Assembly: GCA_013289705.1 (NCBI GenBank)
Contig: JABCZM010000003.1
Span: 1-64,000 of the forward strand
DNA: 64,000 nucleotides
Source of the DNA: Candidatus Saccharimonadota bacterium
Lineage (GTDB): Bacteria; Patescibacteriota; Saccharimonadia; Saccharimonadales; UBA4665
Reading direction: 5' to 3'
A program made the translations under genes and the position numbers. The notes under the pieces are model-generated. The model had not been told where the DNA came from. It did no database searches and saw only the letters and a list, made by a program, of their open reading frames with translations. Positions 44,015 through 52,290 of this stretch are shown here, one piece after another; the first letter of the stretch is position 1, and each line of letters opens with the position of its first letter.

Positions 44015-44043
44015 AGTATAAACGCGTAACGATGCATTTACAA
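44015..44043 (-). promoter_or_regulatory. Promoter of the winged-helix gene
   Basis: Minus-strand -35 TTGTAA (44038-44043), 17-bp spacer, -10 TATACT (44015-44020), giving a leader of about 80 nt. Confidence 0.55.
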
Positions 44044-44115
44044 TACTATTTGCATCACAATTTTTAATTATTCGATAACAAATAGCATACCTCGTTTTTC
44101 TCCGTAAGAACGGCC

Positions 44116-44242
44116 AGGGGACTTCTGCAAAATAGTGCAGTCTGGTTGAAACCTGAGCACCAGAGCGCAGGTGTACTACAGGCATGACGAGGACCGAAGC
44201 GGAAGGTTTCGGCCGAAATGTGCCGTTTTTCAGGAGTCCCCT
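44116..44242. repeat. Dispersed hairpin element, copy C
   Basis: A 127-bp element whose outer 12-bp stem (AGGGGACTTCTG with CAGGAGTCCCCT, one G-U) differs completely from the stems of copies A and B but pairs as well. Inside, GTGCAGTCTGGTTGAAACC and GGTTTCGGCCGAAATGTGC form a near-continuous helix. The centre holds GAGCACCAGAGCGCAG and GACCGAAGCGGAAG. It ends 2 bp before the priA -10 box, so it occupies the place of the -35 region. Confidence 0.75.
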
Positions 44243-44243
44243 C

Positions 44244-44249
44244 TATAAT
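44244..44249 (+). promoter_or_regulatory. -10 box of priA
   Basis: Consensus TATAAT exactly 6 nt before ATG 44256. The -35 position falls inside hairpin element C and is not a good match. Predicted leaderless message. Confidence 0.55.
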
Positions 44250-44255
44250 AGAGAT

Positions 44256-46199
44256 ATGGGATTCTACACTGTCTGGGTACGGAGCTTAAGCTATCGTGGC
44301 CGCGAGCCACTCACCTATAGCTGTGCCAAAAAACTAGCCACTGGCACAATTGTTTGTGTACCACTCCAGAAAGAATTTGTCCTAGGTTTTGTCGAAAAAG
44401 AAGTTTCTGCACCGAAGTTCGCAACCAAACCAGTCGAAAAAGTATATAATCTGCCGCAGCTGCCAGCCCAAACCATTAAGCTAGCAAGCTGGTTACGAGA
44501 TTTTTACGCCACAAACCTTGGTACCGCAACCAATCAACTGCTACCACCAGACCTTTCAGACAAAACAATCGAAACAGTTTTAGGCCCAGAAACCGTTGTA
44601 AACAAAGCACAAGCAATACAACTACCACCTTTAACAGTCGAACAGCAAGCTGTTGTAAAAAAGATTTCAAAACCTGATACCTACCTCCTTCATGGCAAAA
44701 CAGGCAGTGGTAAAACTAGGGTCTACATCGAACTAGCACTCCAAGCCGTTGCGGCTAGCAAGTCAGCTATCGTATTAACCCCAGAAATCAGCCTCACCTC
44801 CCAACTGGCAAAAAGTTTTCAAGGCACTTTTGGCGAGCAAGTCGTCGTGCTTCATTCACAATTAACACCGGTACAACGGCAAAAAATCTGGCTCAAAATC
44901 TTAACCACCCAACCGCTTATCGTCATTGGTCCAAGATCAGCCCTATTCAGCCCTGTTTCAAACCTCGGTTTAATCGTAATCGACGAAGCCCACGAATCAT
45001 CTTACAAACAAGAACAAGCCCCCTACTATCACGCCCGCGCCGTAGCTTCGCAACTCGCACAATTACATCAGGCAAGTTTGATTATTGGCTCGGCAACACC
45101 GTCGGTGAGCGATTATTTTTTGGCAGAGCAACGCGGCAAACAGATTTTACGGATGGAAAAACTCGCCCAACAAGCAAACGATGAAGCAACTCACTTCCAG
45201 GTAGTTGATTTGCGTGACCGATCACAGTTTAGCCGCAGCGGGCACTTGTCGAAGCCGCTCCTTGACGCTGTCCGAACAGCACTCGGCAAAGGCGAGCAAA
45301 GCCTCGTATACCTCAACCGCCGTGGCACCGCCCGCGTGGTTTTATGCGAAAACTGCGGCTGGCAAGCACTGTGCCCACACTGTGATTTACCTCTGGTATA
45401 TCATGCAGACAGCGGCCGATTTCGCTGCCACACCTGTGGCTTTAACCAATCCATCGTCACCAGCTGCCCCACCTGTGGGCATCCATCAGTTACCTTTAGA
45501 TCATTTGGTACCAAAGCCATCACTGAGGAAGTCCAAAAATTGTTTCCAGAGGCCAGAGTCCAGCGTTTTGACACCGACAATAGCAAAGCAGAGCGTTTTG
45601 AACAACACTACGAAGCCATCAAGGCTGGTGACGTCGACATTTTAGTAGGCACACAGCTACTTGCAAAGGGGTTAGATTTGCCAAAACTGAGCACCATCGG
45701 CATCGTACTGGCCGACAGTAGCCTGTATCTACCCGATTTCTCTTCTCAGGAACGTACCTATCAGCTACTCACTCAAGCTTTGGGTCGAGTTGGCCGTGGC
45801 CACCGTAAGGGCTACGCCATTATCCAAACTTATCAGCCAGATAGCCCGGTGCTACAATCAGCCATATCTGGTGAATGGGATGAATTTTACAAAAACGAAT
45901 TAGCTGAACGCCAAAAATTCCACTTTCCGCCCTACTATCACCTCTTAAAACTCAGCTGCAAACGCGCTACCTACGAATCAGCCGAATCAGCCGCCCAAAA
46001 GCTCAAAACAGAAATTTTACAACAGATACCAGGCATTCAGCTAGACGGCCCCGCCCCGTCATTCCACGAAAAACTCCAAGGAAAATTTCAGTGTCAATTG
46101 GTGCTCCGGAGCACGCACCGTCAGAAACTGTTGGCCGCCATCAAACTCTTGCCAGCTAGTGGGTGGACTTACGATATTGATCCTATAAATCTCCTGTAG
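44256..46199 (+). CDS. priA: Primosomal replication helicase PriA
   Basis: A 647-aa superfamily 2 helicase that restarts stalled forks. Visible parts are the N-terminal 3'-DNA-binding domain, Walker A GKTGSGKT, the DEAH box in IVIDEAHESS, GSATPS, and the zinc-binding insert with four CxxC pairs (CENC, CPHC, CHTC, CPTC). Motifs V-VI (LVGTQLLAKGLD, QALGRVGRG) and the C-terminal domain follow. ATG 44256 is chosen over a start 72 bp upstream, because the longer version would translate hairpin element C and miss the promoter. Slightly shorter than the E. coli protein. Confidence 0.95.
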   Translation: MGFYTVWVRSLSYRGREPLTYSCAKKLATGTIVCVPLQKEFVLGFVEKEVSAPKFATKPVEKVYNLPQLPAQTIKLASWLRDFYATNLGTATNQLLPPDLSDKTIETVLGPETVVNKAQAIQLPPLTVEQQAVVKKISKPDTYLLHGKTGSGKTRVYIELALQAVAASKSAIVLTPEISLTSQLAKSFQGTFGEQVVVLHSQLTPVQRQKIWLKILTTQPLIVIGPRSALFSPVSNLGLIVIDEAHESSYKQEQAPYYHARAVASQLAQLHQASLIIGSATPSVSDYFLAEQRGKQILRMEKLAQQANDEATHFQVVDLRDRSQFSRSGHLSKPLLDAVRTALGKGEQSLVYLNRRGTARVVLCENCGWQALCPHCDLPLVYHADSGRFRCHTCGFNQSIVTSCPTCGHPSVTFRSFGTKAITEEVQKLFPEARVQRFDTDNSKAERFEQHYEAIKAGDVDILVGTQLLAKGLDLPKLSTIGIVLADSSLYLPDFSSQERTYQLLTQALGRVGRGHRKGYAIIQTYQPDSPVLQSAISGEWDEFYKNELAERQKFHFPPYYHLLKLSCKRATYESAESAAQKLKTEILQQIPGIQLDGPAPSFHEKLQGKFQCQLVLRSTHRQKLLAAIKLLPASGWTYDIDPINLL

Positions 46200-46253
46200 T
46201 AGTCTAAATATTTTTCCGGTCGCCGTACGGCTCAGCCTGTCGATAGATTTGCT

Positions 46254-46362
46254 GAGGCTACTAGTTGTTCATTTCAGGAGAGTTTTCGCTAAGTGCAACC
46301 GGAGCGAGCTTTGCTCGCCCCTTCGCGCAAGCGCTCTCCTGAAATGAACAACTAGTAGCCTC
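46254..46362. repeat. 29-bp perfect inverted repeat between priA and def
   Basis: Arms 46254-46282 and 46334-46362 (beginning GAGGCTACTAGTTG) are exact complements. The 51-nt loop contains GCGAGC/GCTCGC and GTGCAACCGGAGCGAG. The structure would be a 109-nt hairpin. It may terminate priA transcription, but no U-run follows on either strand. Confidence 0.75.
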
Positions 46363-46377
46363 CCCGCCACCGCTATC

Positions 46378-46386
46378 TGTTATACT
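46378..46386 (+). promoter_or_regulatory. Extended -10 promoter of def-fmt
   Basis: TGTTATACT, an extended -10 box, gives a leader of about 50 nt. Within the leader AACTTTCA (46396-46403) and TGAAAGTT (46419-46426) form an 8-bp inverted repeat. Confidence 0.55.
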
Positions 46387-46440
46387 AGTGCCAAGAACTT
46401 TCAGACTGGACTACAATTTGAAAGTTATAACCCCAAACAT

Positions 46441-47013
46441 ATGACAAAAGATCACATTATTACTTTGCCAAATCCGCACTTGCGCGAAAAGTCCAAAAAA
46501 GTTGGTATCATCACCGATGCTATTAAAAAAGTTGTCCAGAATATGCAGGCCGCAACTATTGATTGGGAAGAAAGCCGCAATCATGAAGTTGGCGTGGCTT
46601 TGGCAGCTGTTCAGATAGATTCACTTCTTAAAATCGTCGTGGTTCGTAATAATTATGACAACAAAGATGATCATACCTTCGCGATATTTATTAACCCAGA
46701 AATTACCAAACTCTATGGCGAAATCGTCGAAGACTACGAAGGCTGCCTGAGTGTCAAGGACGTCTATGGTAAAGTCCCCCGCTACACAAAAGTCAAAGTC
46801 AAAGCGCTCGACATTCATGGTAAAGAGTTCCGCGTCACCGCTGAAGGCTTCCTGGCCCGCATTTTCCAGCACGAAATCGACCATTGCAACGGCGTAGTGT
46901 TCATCGACCACATTCACGACAAACCGAACGCATTCTTTCAACTAAAAGAAAATGGCGACCTGGAGCCGCTCGACTATGACAAACATGTCAAAAACAATCG
47001 TATTCTTTGGTAG
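46441..47013 (+). CDS. def: Peptide deformylase
   Basis: A 190-aa iron/zinc enzyme that removes the formyl group from new proteins. The three family motifs are present: VGVALAAVQI (motif 1, with Val for the usual first Gly position), EGCLS (motif 2, metal Cys) and HEIDHCNG (motif 3, two metal His and catalytic Glu). The coding region overlaps the start of fmt by 29 bp, so the two enzymes that put on and take off the formyl group are translated together. Confidence 0.94.
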   Translation: MTKDHIITLPNPHLREKSKKVGIITDAIKKVVQNMQAATIDWEESRNHEVGVALAAVQIDSLLKIVVVRNNYDNKDDHTFAIFINPEITKLYGEIVEDYEGCLSVKDVYGKVPRYTKVKVKALDIHGKEFRVTAEGFLARIFQHEIDHCNGVVFIDHIHDKPNAFFQLKENGDLEPLDYDKHVKNNRILW

Positions 47014-47893
47014 TGGCCCCGTTGCCGCTGCATCGCTAGAACTTCTAGCCAAACATACCCCTATTGAAGCGGTCATTACCAAGCCACAGCCGGCACATCA
47101 CAAACAAATATTCCCTGTCCTAGCCACCGCCGAAAAACTTGGGCTCAAAGTATTGACGCCAGATGGCAAAAAGGAATTGTCGGAACTATTTGCAACCAAA
47201 CCAGCCGTTAGCAAACTGGGCATCGTAATTGATTACGGATTCATTATCAACCAAGATGTGATTGATTATTTCCCGCTTGGGATTTTAAACAGCCACTTTT
47301 CACTGCTACCAGAATGGCGCGGTGCCGATCCAATTAGTTTCTCAATCTTGAGCGGCCAGCAAGAAACTGGCGTCAGCCTAATGCGCATTGTCGAAAAAAT
47401 GGACGAAGGCCCGATACTGGCCCACGAAACATATCAAATACCAGCTGGAGCAACTACACCCACGCTAACCGAAGCGCTAATTAAAGTCAGCGACAAGCAA
47501 CTACAACAAGTGCTCCAGCTTTATTACGATGGCGTCGCAAAAGTAGCTCTCCAAGAACAAGTCGCGTTGCCTGGCCACGAAGTAGTCAGTTACTCACGAA
47601 AACTTTTGAAAGCAGACGGCGTTCTCGATTGGACAAAACCTGCATTACAACTGGAGCGCGAGGTTCGGGCGTTCATCGAATGGCCAAAAAGCCACACAAC
47701 CATTGCAGATAAAGAAGTTGTAGTAACCAAAGCCCACATTATTCCTGGCAAAGGAAAGATAGGAGAAATTTGGAGAGACGGCAAAAGCTTCGGTGTTTGT
47801 ACTACAAAAGATATATTTGTCATTGACTGCCTCAAGCCAGCCGGCAAGCAAGAAATGCCAGCTAGCGCCTTTTTGGCAGGATATAAAATATAG
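46985..47893 (+). CDS. fmt: Methionyl-tRNA formyltransferase
   Basis: A 302-aa enzyme that formylates initiator Met-tRNA using 10-formyl-tetrahydrofolate. The N-terminus is a Rossmann-like FFGSGPVAAASLELL. The formyl-binding motif appears as LGILNSHFSLLPEWRGADPI with the catalytic Asn and His, and the Asp lies in GVSLMRIVEKMDEGPIL. The C-terminal OB domain begins near GKGKIGEIW. ATG 46985 (MSKTIVFF) is the homologue-like start, inside the end of def; two upstream in-frame ATGs are less likely. Confidence 0.93.
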   Translation: MSKTIVFFGSGPVAAASLELLAKHTPIEAVITKPQPAHHKQIFPVLATAEKLGLKVLTPDGKKELSELFATKPAVSKLGIVIDYGFIINQDVIDYFPLGILNSHFSLLPEWRGADPISFSILSGQQETGVSLMRIVEKMDEGPILAHETYQIPAGATTPTLTEALIKVSDKQLQQVLQLYYDGVAKVALQEQVALPGHEVVSYSRKLLKADGVLDWTKPALQLEREVRAFIEWPKSHTTIADKEVVVTKAHIIPGKGKIGEIWRDGKSFGVCTTKDIFVIDCLKPAGKQEMPASAFLAGYKI

Positions 47894-47920
47894 CTATATC
47901 GATCAGAGGATTTAATCGAC

Positions 47921-48571
47921 ATGAATGAATTGTTACAAAAAAGTGGTAAAAATTGGCGCAAATTTACGTTGCAAAGTGACGCCGTGGTATACGAATCGTG
48001 CATACACGGAAACACCAGCTCAAAAAGGCTTCCATTCGACCAAGTAGGCTCTATCGGTACAGATTATGAATACCTAACCCAGCAAGAATACCGGTATCCG
48101 CTAGCTATGCGGCGGGTAATCTTTGGATTATCCTTTGTAGTAGCTGCTACATGTTTTGGCCTAAGCGGTGCTCTCGAACAGCCCGCCGGCCACATGACAA
48201 TTCCTTCAGTTATCTTGGTTATAGCCGGCTGGACGGCATTACTGGCAGCCGTTAGCGCCATCTTATTGCAATCAAGAAAGGTGCGCCTAAAGAGAATATT
48301 CTTTGCTAGCGGCGGATACATGACCTTCTATGCACGTGACAATCAAGATGCAGATCAAATCGAATCATTCTCGGCAGCATTCGCTAAAAGTGAATTAGCG
48401 CACCTTAAAGAAAACTTTTTACGGGAAATCGAAACGAACCCAGCTGGTTTGGAGCGACTACTCAACCATCTTAGTGAAAAGTCACAATTTACGAGTAAAG
48501 AATACCGGACATACCTACAGATGATTCAGAAAGCAGAGAAGAAAACTTCCTCAAAAACTAAGAAGAAGTAG
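47921..48571 (+). CDS. Two-helix membrane protein of unknown function
   Basis: A 216-aa protein with a cytoplasmic N-terminal domain of about 65 residues, two closely spaced transmembrane helices (about 70-90 and 97-120) joined by a short outer loop, and a helical, lysine-rich C-terminal domain of about 95 residues. The first domain (VVYESCIHGNTSSKRLPFDQVGSI) resembles a membrane-proximal PH-like beta domain, which is only a suggestion. It lies 27 bp after fmt with an AGAGGA ribosome site and is probably the last gene of the def-fmt operon. Confidence 0.65.
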   Translation: MNELLQKSGKNWRKFTLQSDAVVYESCIHGNTSSKRLPFDQVGSIGTDYEYLTQQEYRYPLAMRRVIFGLSFVVAATCFGLSGALEQPAGHMTIPSVILVIAGWTALLAAVSAILLQSRKVRLKRIFFASGGYMTFYARDNQDADQIESFSAAFAKSELAHLKENFLREIETNPAGLERLLNHLSEKSQFTSKEYRTYLQMIQKAEKKTSSKTKKK

Positions 48572-48591
48572 GCACACAATTCCAGCAAAGG

Positions 48592-49098
48592 CTATTGTTG
48601 GGTTGGCGGTTGCTGTGGCGGCTGTAGCCACTGCTGATCTTGTTGCGGCTGGACAGGTGGAGTTGGTGGGTAATACTGTGGTTGTGGAGCTGGTTGCTGC
48701 GGGTATTGGGGCTGGGCAGCAGGCGGTTGCTGTAAAGGAGCCTGTGGCTGTAGTTGGCCCGGATTTACCTGAGGGTTTACAGCGTTTTGCTGGGCAGCAG
48801 CCAAGATTTGTGGTGCAGATTGAGCAATCTCTGTTTTTAGCTTCTCGAATTCTTCATTTACAATCTCTTTATAGTTTGGAAAATTAGTCTCTAGCCATTT
48901 GAACGCACCAGCGTCGTCTTTGGCTTCGAAGTACATTTCGAACTCGTCAAGCTGCTCGTTAGTCATCTGATCGGCCAAGCGCATGCCAACTCGCATTTCT
49001 AGCGTCTCGTAGATATGGCTCAACAAACCACGCTTATCATCGGCAGGCAGTGTGCCGAGACCAAGTGTTTGCAGTAGATTGTCGTCTATTTTCAGCAT
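48592..49098 (-). CDS. Small acidic protein with Pro/Gln-rich tail
   Basis: A 168-aa protein. Residues 1-95 are helical and acidic (LLQTLGLGTLPADDKRGLLSHIYETLEMRVGMRLADQMT) and resemble a small domain of unknown function common in Patescibacteria, possibly DUF5663 (from memory, unverified). Residues 100-168 are almost entirely Pro, Gln, Tyr and Ala and are presumably disordered. It is on the same strand as infB and rpsA, 43 bp after infB. Function unknown. Confidence 0.7.
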   Translation of the reverse strand: MLKIDDNLLQTLGLGTLPADDKRGLLSHIYETLEMRVGMRLADQMTNEQLDEFEMYFEAKDDAGAFKWLETNFPNYKEIVNEEFEKLKTEIAQSAPQILAAAQQNAVNPQVNPGQLQPQAPLQQPPAAQPQYPQQPAPQPQYYPPTPPVQPQQDQQWLQPPQQPPTQQ

Positions 49099-49141
49099 TT
49101 TATTCGTTCCTTATATTCTCATTTTAGCGCACTTTTGGTTT

Positions 49142-50902
49142 TTATAAATGGCGCTCTTTGGTTTCTCTTGTGAATAGCTCAATCCGGTCGCCTTCTTGGA
49201 GCTCGACTTTCGAGGTTGAGCGGAAACTTAGGCCGCACATTTCGCCTTCGAAGACTTCTTTGGTTTCTTGCGGCCCACGTTTGAGGTTGGTAATTTCAAC
49301 ATCAGCGATTTTTTCATTGTCGCGGGTAATGCGTGCCAGCGCAGGCACAACTAACTTGCCTTTGGTGACCTCACCGCCACATATGACCTCTGTTTTGGTC
49401 GTCTTGAAGACGGCTTTGACAACCAGCCGTCCTACTTCGGTTTCAATGACTTCTGGAGCTAGTAAGGCGCTGAGCTCTTCGCGGGCGTCATCGATCAATT
49501 CATAAATAACTTTGTACATGCGGATGATAACTTTGTCACGATTGGCAATCTGTTTGATGCCGTTTGGCAGTGGCACGTTGAAGCCGTAAATGATAGCTTT
49601 ACTGGAGTGTGCCATGTGCAAGTCAGTTTCAGTAATCGGGCCAACGCCCGTACCAACCAAGCGGATAGCGACCTCTTCGGTATCAAGTGCCTTGAGGCTG
49701 TCGATAACTGAGGTTAAGGAGCCCTGTACATCGGCTTTAATGATGATGTTTAGTTCGTTCACTTCGTTGTTGCGGTTAATCATACGGATCAGTTCTGTGC
49801 CTGTGATGTCGAGCTTGTTACCGCCAGCACTCTTGGCGGTGGCGCTTTGTTCGGTGAGGCTGCGGGCAACTTTTTCGTCTTTGACCACTGTAAATTCGTC
49901 ACCAAACTCTGGCAAAATCTTGAAACCAGTAATGACCACTGGTGTCGAAGGTGGTGCTTCGCTAAGCGGCTTTCCCATAGTTGATTCCAGGTTACGGATT
50001 TTGGCATAGGCTGAACCAGCAACAACAAAGTCGCCGCGCTTCAGCTTGCCAGCCTCGACTAAGGCGTGAGCTACTGGGCCACGGCCGTTTTCGACATGAG
50101 CTTCGATAATCAACCCGCGGGCTGGTACGTCAACGTCGGCCTTGAGTTCTTCGACATCCGTTACAAGCAACAGCATGTCGAGTAGTTCGGGGATACCGGC
50201 CTTAGTTTTGGCAGATACTGGCAGCACAATGGTGTCACCACCCCATTCTTCGGTTAATAAGTTGTGCTCGGATAATTGCTGCTTCAGGCGGTCAATGTTT
50301 GCGCCTTCTTTGTCCATTTTGTTGGCGGCAACGATAATTTTTACGCCTGCTTTGCGGGCAAATCGGATGGCTTCGATGGTCTGTGGCTTGATGCCGTCAT
50401 CGGCAGCCACCACAATCACCACAATATCTGTTAATAATGCGCCATGTTCACGGATAGCCGCAAAGGCTTCGTGGCCTGGCGTGTCCAAAAACGTGATTGG
50501 CCGACCGTTATGTTCAATCTGGTAGGCCGAAATGTGCTGGGTAATGCCACCAGCTTCGCCCTTGGCAACTTCGGCACCACGAATAGCATCAAGCAACGAT
50601 GTCTTACCGTGGTCAACATGACCCATAACCGCCACAACAGGTGCACGGGCGATAGCTTTATCGCTCATGGCCTGCTTTTCGCGGACCGGAATTGTTTCGT
50701 CGACAACTTGGCGTTTGAGCTCAAAATCGAGGTCTAATTCTTCAACGATGATCTGAGCGGTATCAAAATCGATCCGCTCATTCACCGTTGCCAAAATGCC
50801 ATTCTTCATCAACTCACCAATCAGGCGAGTGACGGGAATACTAAGGCGTTCAGCCAGAGTGCCAACGGTGATCATATCTTCAACTTCAATTGTTGTTGCC
50901 AT
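49142..50902 (-). CDS. infB: Translation initiation factor IF-2
   Basis: A 586-aa GTPase that brings fMet-tRNA to the ribosome. It has a compact N-terminal IF2N domain ([24 protein letters not shown]) without the long linker of E. coli IF-2. The G domain shows G1 [10 protein letters not shown]3 DTPGHEAF and G4 NKMD, and the C-terminal beta-barrel and fMet-binding domains are complete. Length is near the minimal bacterial form. It follows rpsA by about 90 bp on the same strand. Confidence 0.97.
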   Translation of the reverse strand: MATTIEVEDMITVGTLAERLSIPVTRLIGELMKNGILATVNERIDFDTAQIIVEELDLDFELKRQVVDETIPVREKQAMSDKAIARAPVVAVMGHVDHGKTSLLDAIRGAEVAKGEAGGITQHISAYQIEHNGRPITFLDTPGHEAFAAIREHGALLTDIVVIVVAADDGIKPQTIEAIRFARKAGVKIIVAANKMDKEGANIDRLKQQLSEHNLLTEEWGGDTIVLPVSAKTKAGIPELLDMLLLVTDVEELKADVDVPARGLIIEAHVENGRGPVAHALVEAGKLKRGDFVVAGSAYAKIRNLESTMGKPLSEAPPSTPVVITGFKILPEFGDEFTVVKDEKVARSLTEQSATAKSAGGNKLDITGTELIRMINRNNEVNELNIIIKADVQGSLTSVIDSLKALDTEEVAIRLVGTGVGPITETDLHMAHSSKAIIYGFNVPLPNGIKQIANRDKVIIRMYKVIYELIDDAREELSALLAPEVIETEVGRLVVKAVFKTTKTEVICGGEVTKGKLVVPALARITRDNEKIADVEITNLKRGPQETKEVFEGEMCGLSFRSTSKVELQEGDRIELFTRETKERHL

Positions 50903-50992
50903 CTGTTAGCACTCCTTTCGGCCTTACGACCCTTAATTTCTAAAACTTACAAAACTTCGCGAATCGGTACAGGGTTTCCGAATGCCAGCCTC

Positions 50993-52054
50993 TTACTTCT
51001 TCGCTTTTAAGCTTAAAGCAATTTTGCGGTTTTCGGTGTCTATATCGAGAACTTTAAACTCTTTTTTCTCATTGAGCTGGAAGATTTTTTCTGGGTCGAT
51101 GGCTTCATCGTCACCCATTTCCGATACGTGGACCAAAGCTTCAACGCTCGGGCTAATCTGTACAAATGCGCCAAATGGCGTAATACGAGTAATTTTGCCT
51201 TCAACAACGTCGCCCTTTGAAAAGGCTTTGACTTCGCCGAGCCATGGATCTTCAAGCATTTGCTTCAAGCTTAAGCTCAAACGGTCTTTGTCGATAGCGA
51301 TGATCTTTGCTTTGACGGTGTCGCCAACTTTAACGTAGTTGCGTGGGTTGTCAACGCGTTCCCAGCTGATTTCACTGATGTGAATCAGGCCTTCGATACC
51401 ATCAACGTTCACGAATGCACCAAAGTCGATTACGCCAGTTACGACGCCTTCAACTTCATCACCAACTTTGAGTTCGCTGAAGCGAGCTTGCATGTCGTCT
51501 TTGACAGCTTCTTTTTCGCTAAAAATCAGCTTGTTATCTTTGCGGCTAACATCAAGAATGCGTGCCCGCAAAGTTTGGCCAACTAAGGTGTTCAACTTCT
51601 GTAAGATTTCGTCTTTATCGGCACCAGATACCCGTGGGTAGTGACCAGCAGCCAGCTGCGAAACTGGGAGGAACCCGCGGATGCCTTCTAATTCTACAAG
51701 CAAACCACCTCTGTTAGCGTCATAAGGAACAATATCGACAATCTCGTTGGCGTCGAATGCGCGTTGCAATTCGTCCCAACCGCGGTCTTTAACGGCACGC
51801 TTCATGCTGAGCAAGGCGTAGCCTTCGTCCATTTCTGGATCAATCACGCTGACGGTAATGGTCTGGCCGACTTCGAGAACCTGGCCGTGGCCAATCTCGC
51901 GGCGCATAACAATACCCGTTCCGCGCGGGCCCAAATCGACCCACATTTCGTGTTTTTTAATAGAGGAAACAACTCCCTCGACCACGTCTCCGGTGGCTAG
52001 TTCTTTGACGTCGCTGCCTGCTAGCAGTTCGTCCATCGTGATAGTACTTGGCAT
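50993..52054 (-). CDS. rpsA: 30S ribosomal protein S1 (bS1), four S1 domains
   Basis: A 353-aa bS1 with four tandem S1 RNA-binding domains. The first two are diverged (GDVVEGVVSSIKKHEMWVDLG; the second starts near residue 105). The last two are canonical (VGDEVEGVVTGVIDFGAFVNVDG and KGDVVEGKITRITPFGAFVQIS). The six-domain proteobacterial form is longer; four domains are usual for Gram-positive-like S1. It has a strong AAAGGAGG ribosome site and a leader of about 115 nt. It heads the rpsA-infB transcript. Confidence 0.93.
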   Translation of the reverse strand: MPSTITMDELLAGSDVKELATGDVVEGVVSSIKKHEMWVDLGPRGTGIVMRREIGHGQVLEVGQTITVSVIDPEMDEGYALLSMKRAVKDRGWDELQRAFDANEIVDIVPYDANRGGLLVELEGIRGFLPVSQLAAGHYPRVSGADKDEILQKLNTLVGQTLRARILDVSRKDNKLIFSEKEAVKDDMQARFSELKVGDEVEGVVTGVIDFGAFVNVDGIEGLIHISEISWERVDNPRNYVKVGDTVKAKIIAIDKDRLSLSLKQMLEDPWLGEVKAFSKGDVVEGKITRITPFGAFVQISPSVEALVHVSEMGDDEAIDPEKIFQLNEKKEFKVLDIDTENRKIALSLKAKK

Positions 52055-52176
52055 AATGTATGCCTCCTTTATCTAGTCTTGGTTCTTCAGGCCAAGATGG
52101 TGTATTTCTTCAGATGGTAGTGGTGCTAAAACTTCTTTCGGAGCCCAGCCAATTACGTTTCTGTAAGATTACCTAT

Positions 52177-52205
52177 ATTGTACCCCATTTTTCTCTGTAG
52201 GTAAA
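52177..52205 (-). promoter_or_regulatory. Promoter of rpsA-infB
   Basis: Minus-strand -35 TTTACC (52200-52205), 17-bp spacer, -10 TACAAT (52177-52182). Confidence 0.6.
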
Positions 52206-52290
52206 GTCAGTGCTCTTGCATTATCCTTAATAAGTGGTATTTTAGAGTATTAAGCGTACTGTAACACTTGTAAGTTCGGAGTTTTTAACG

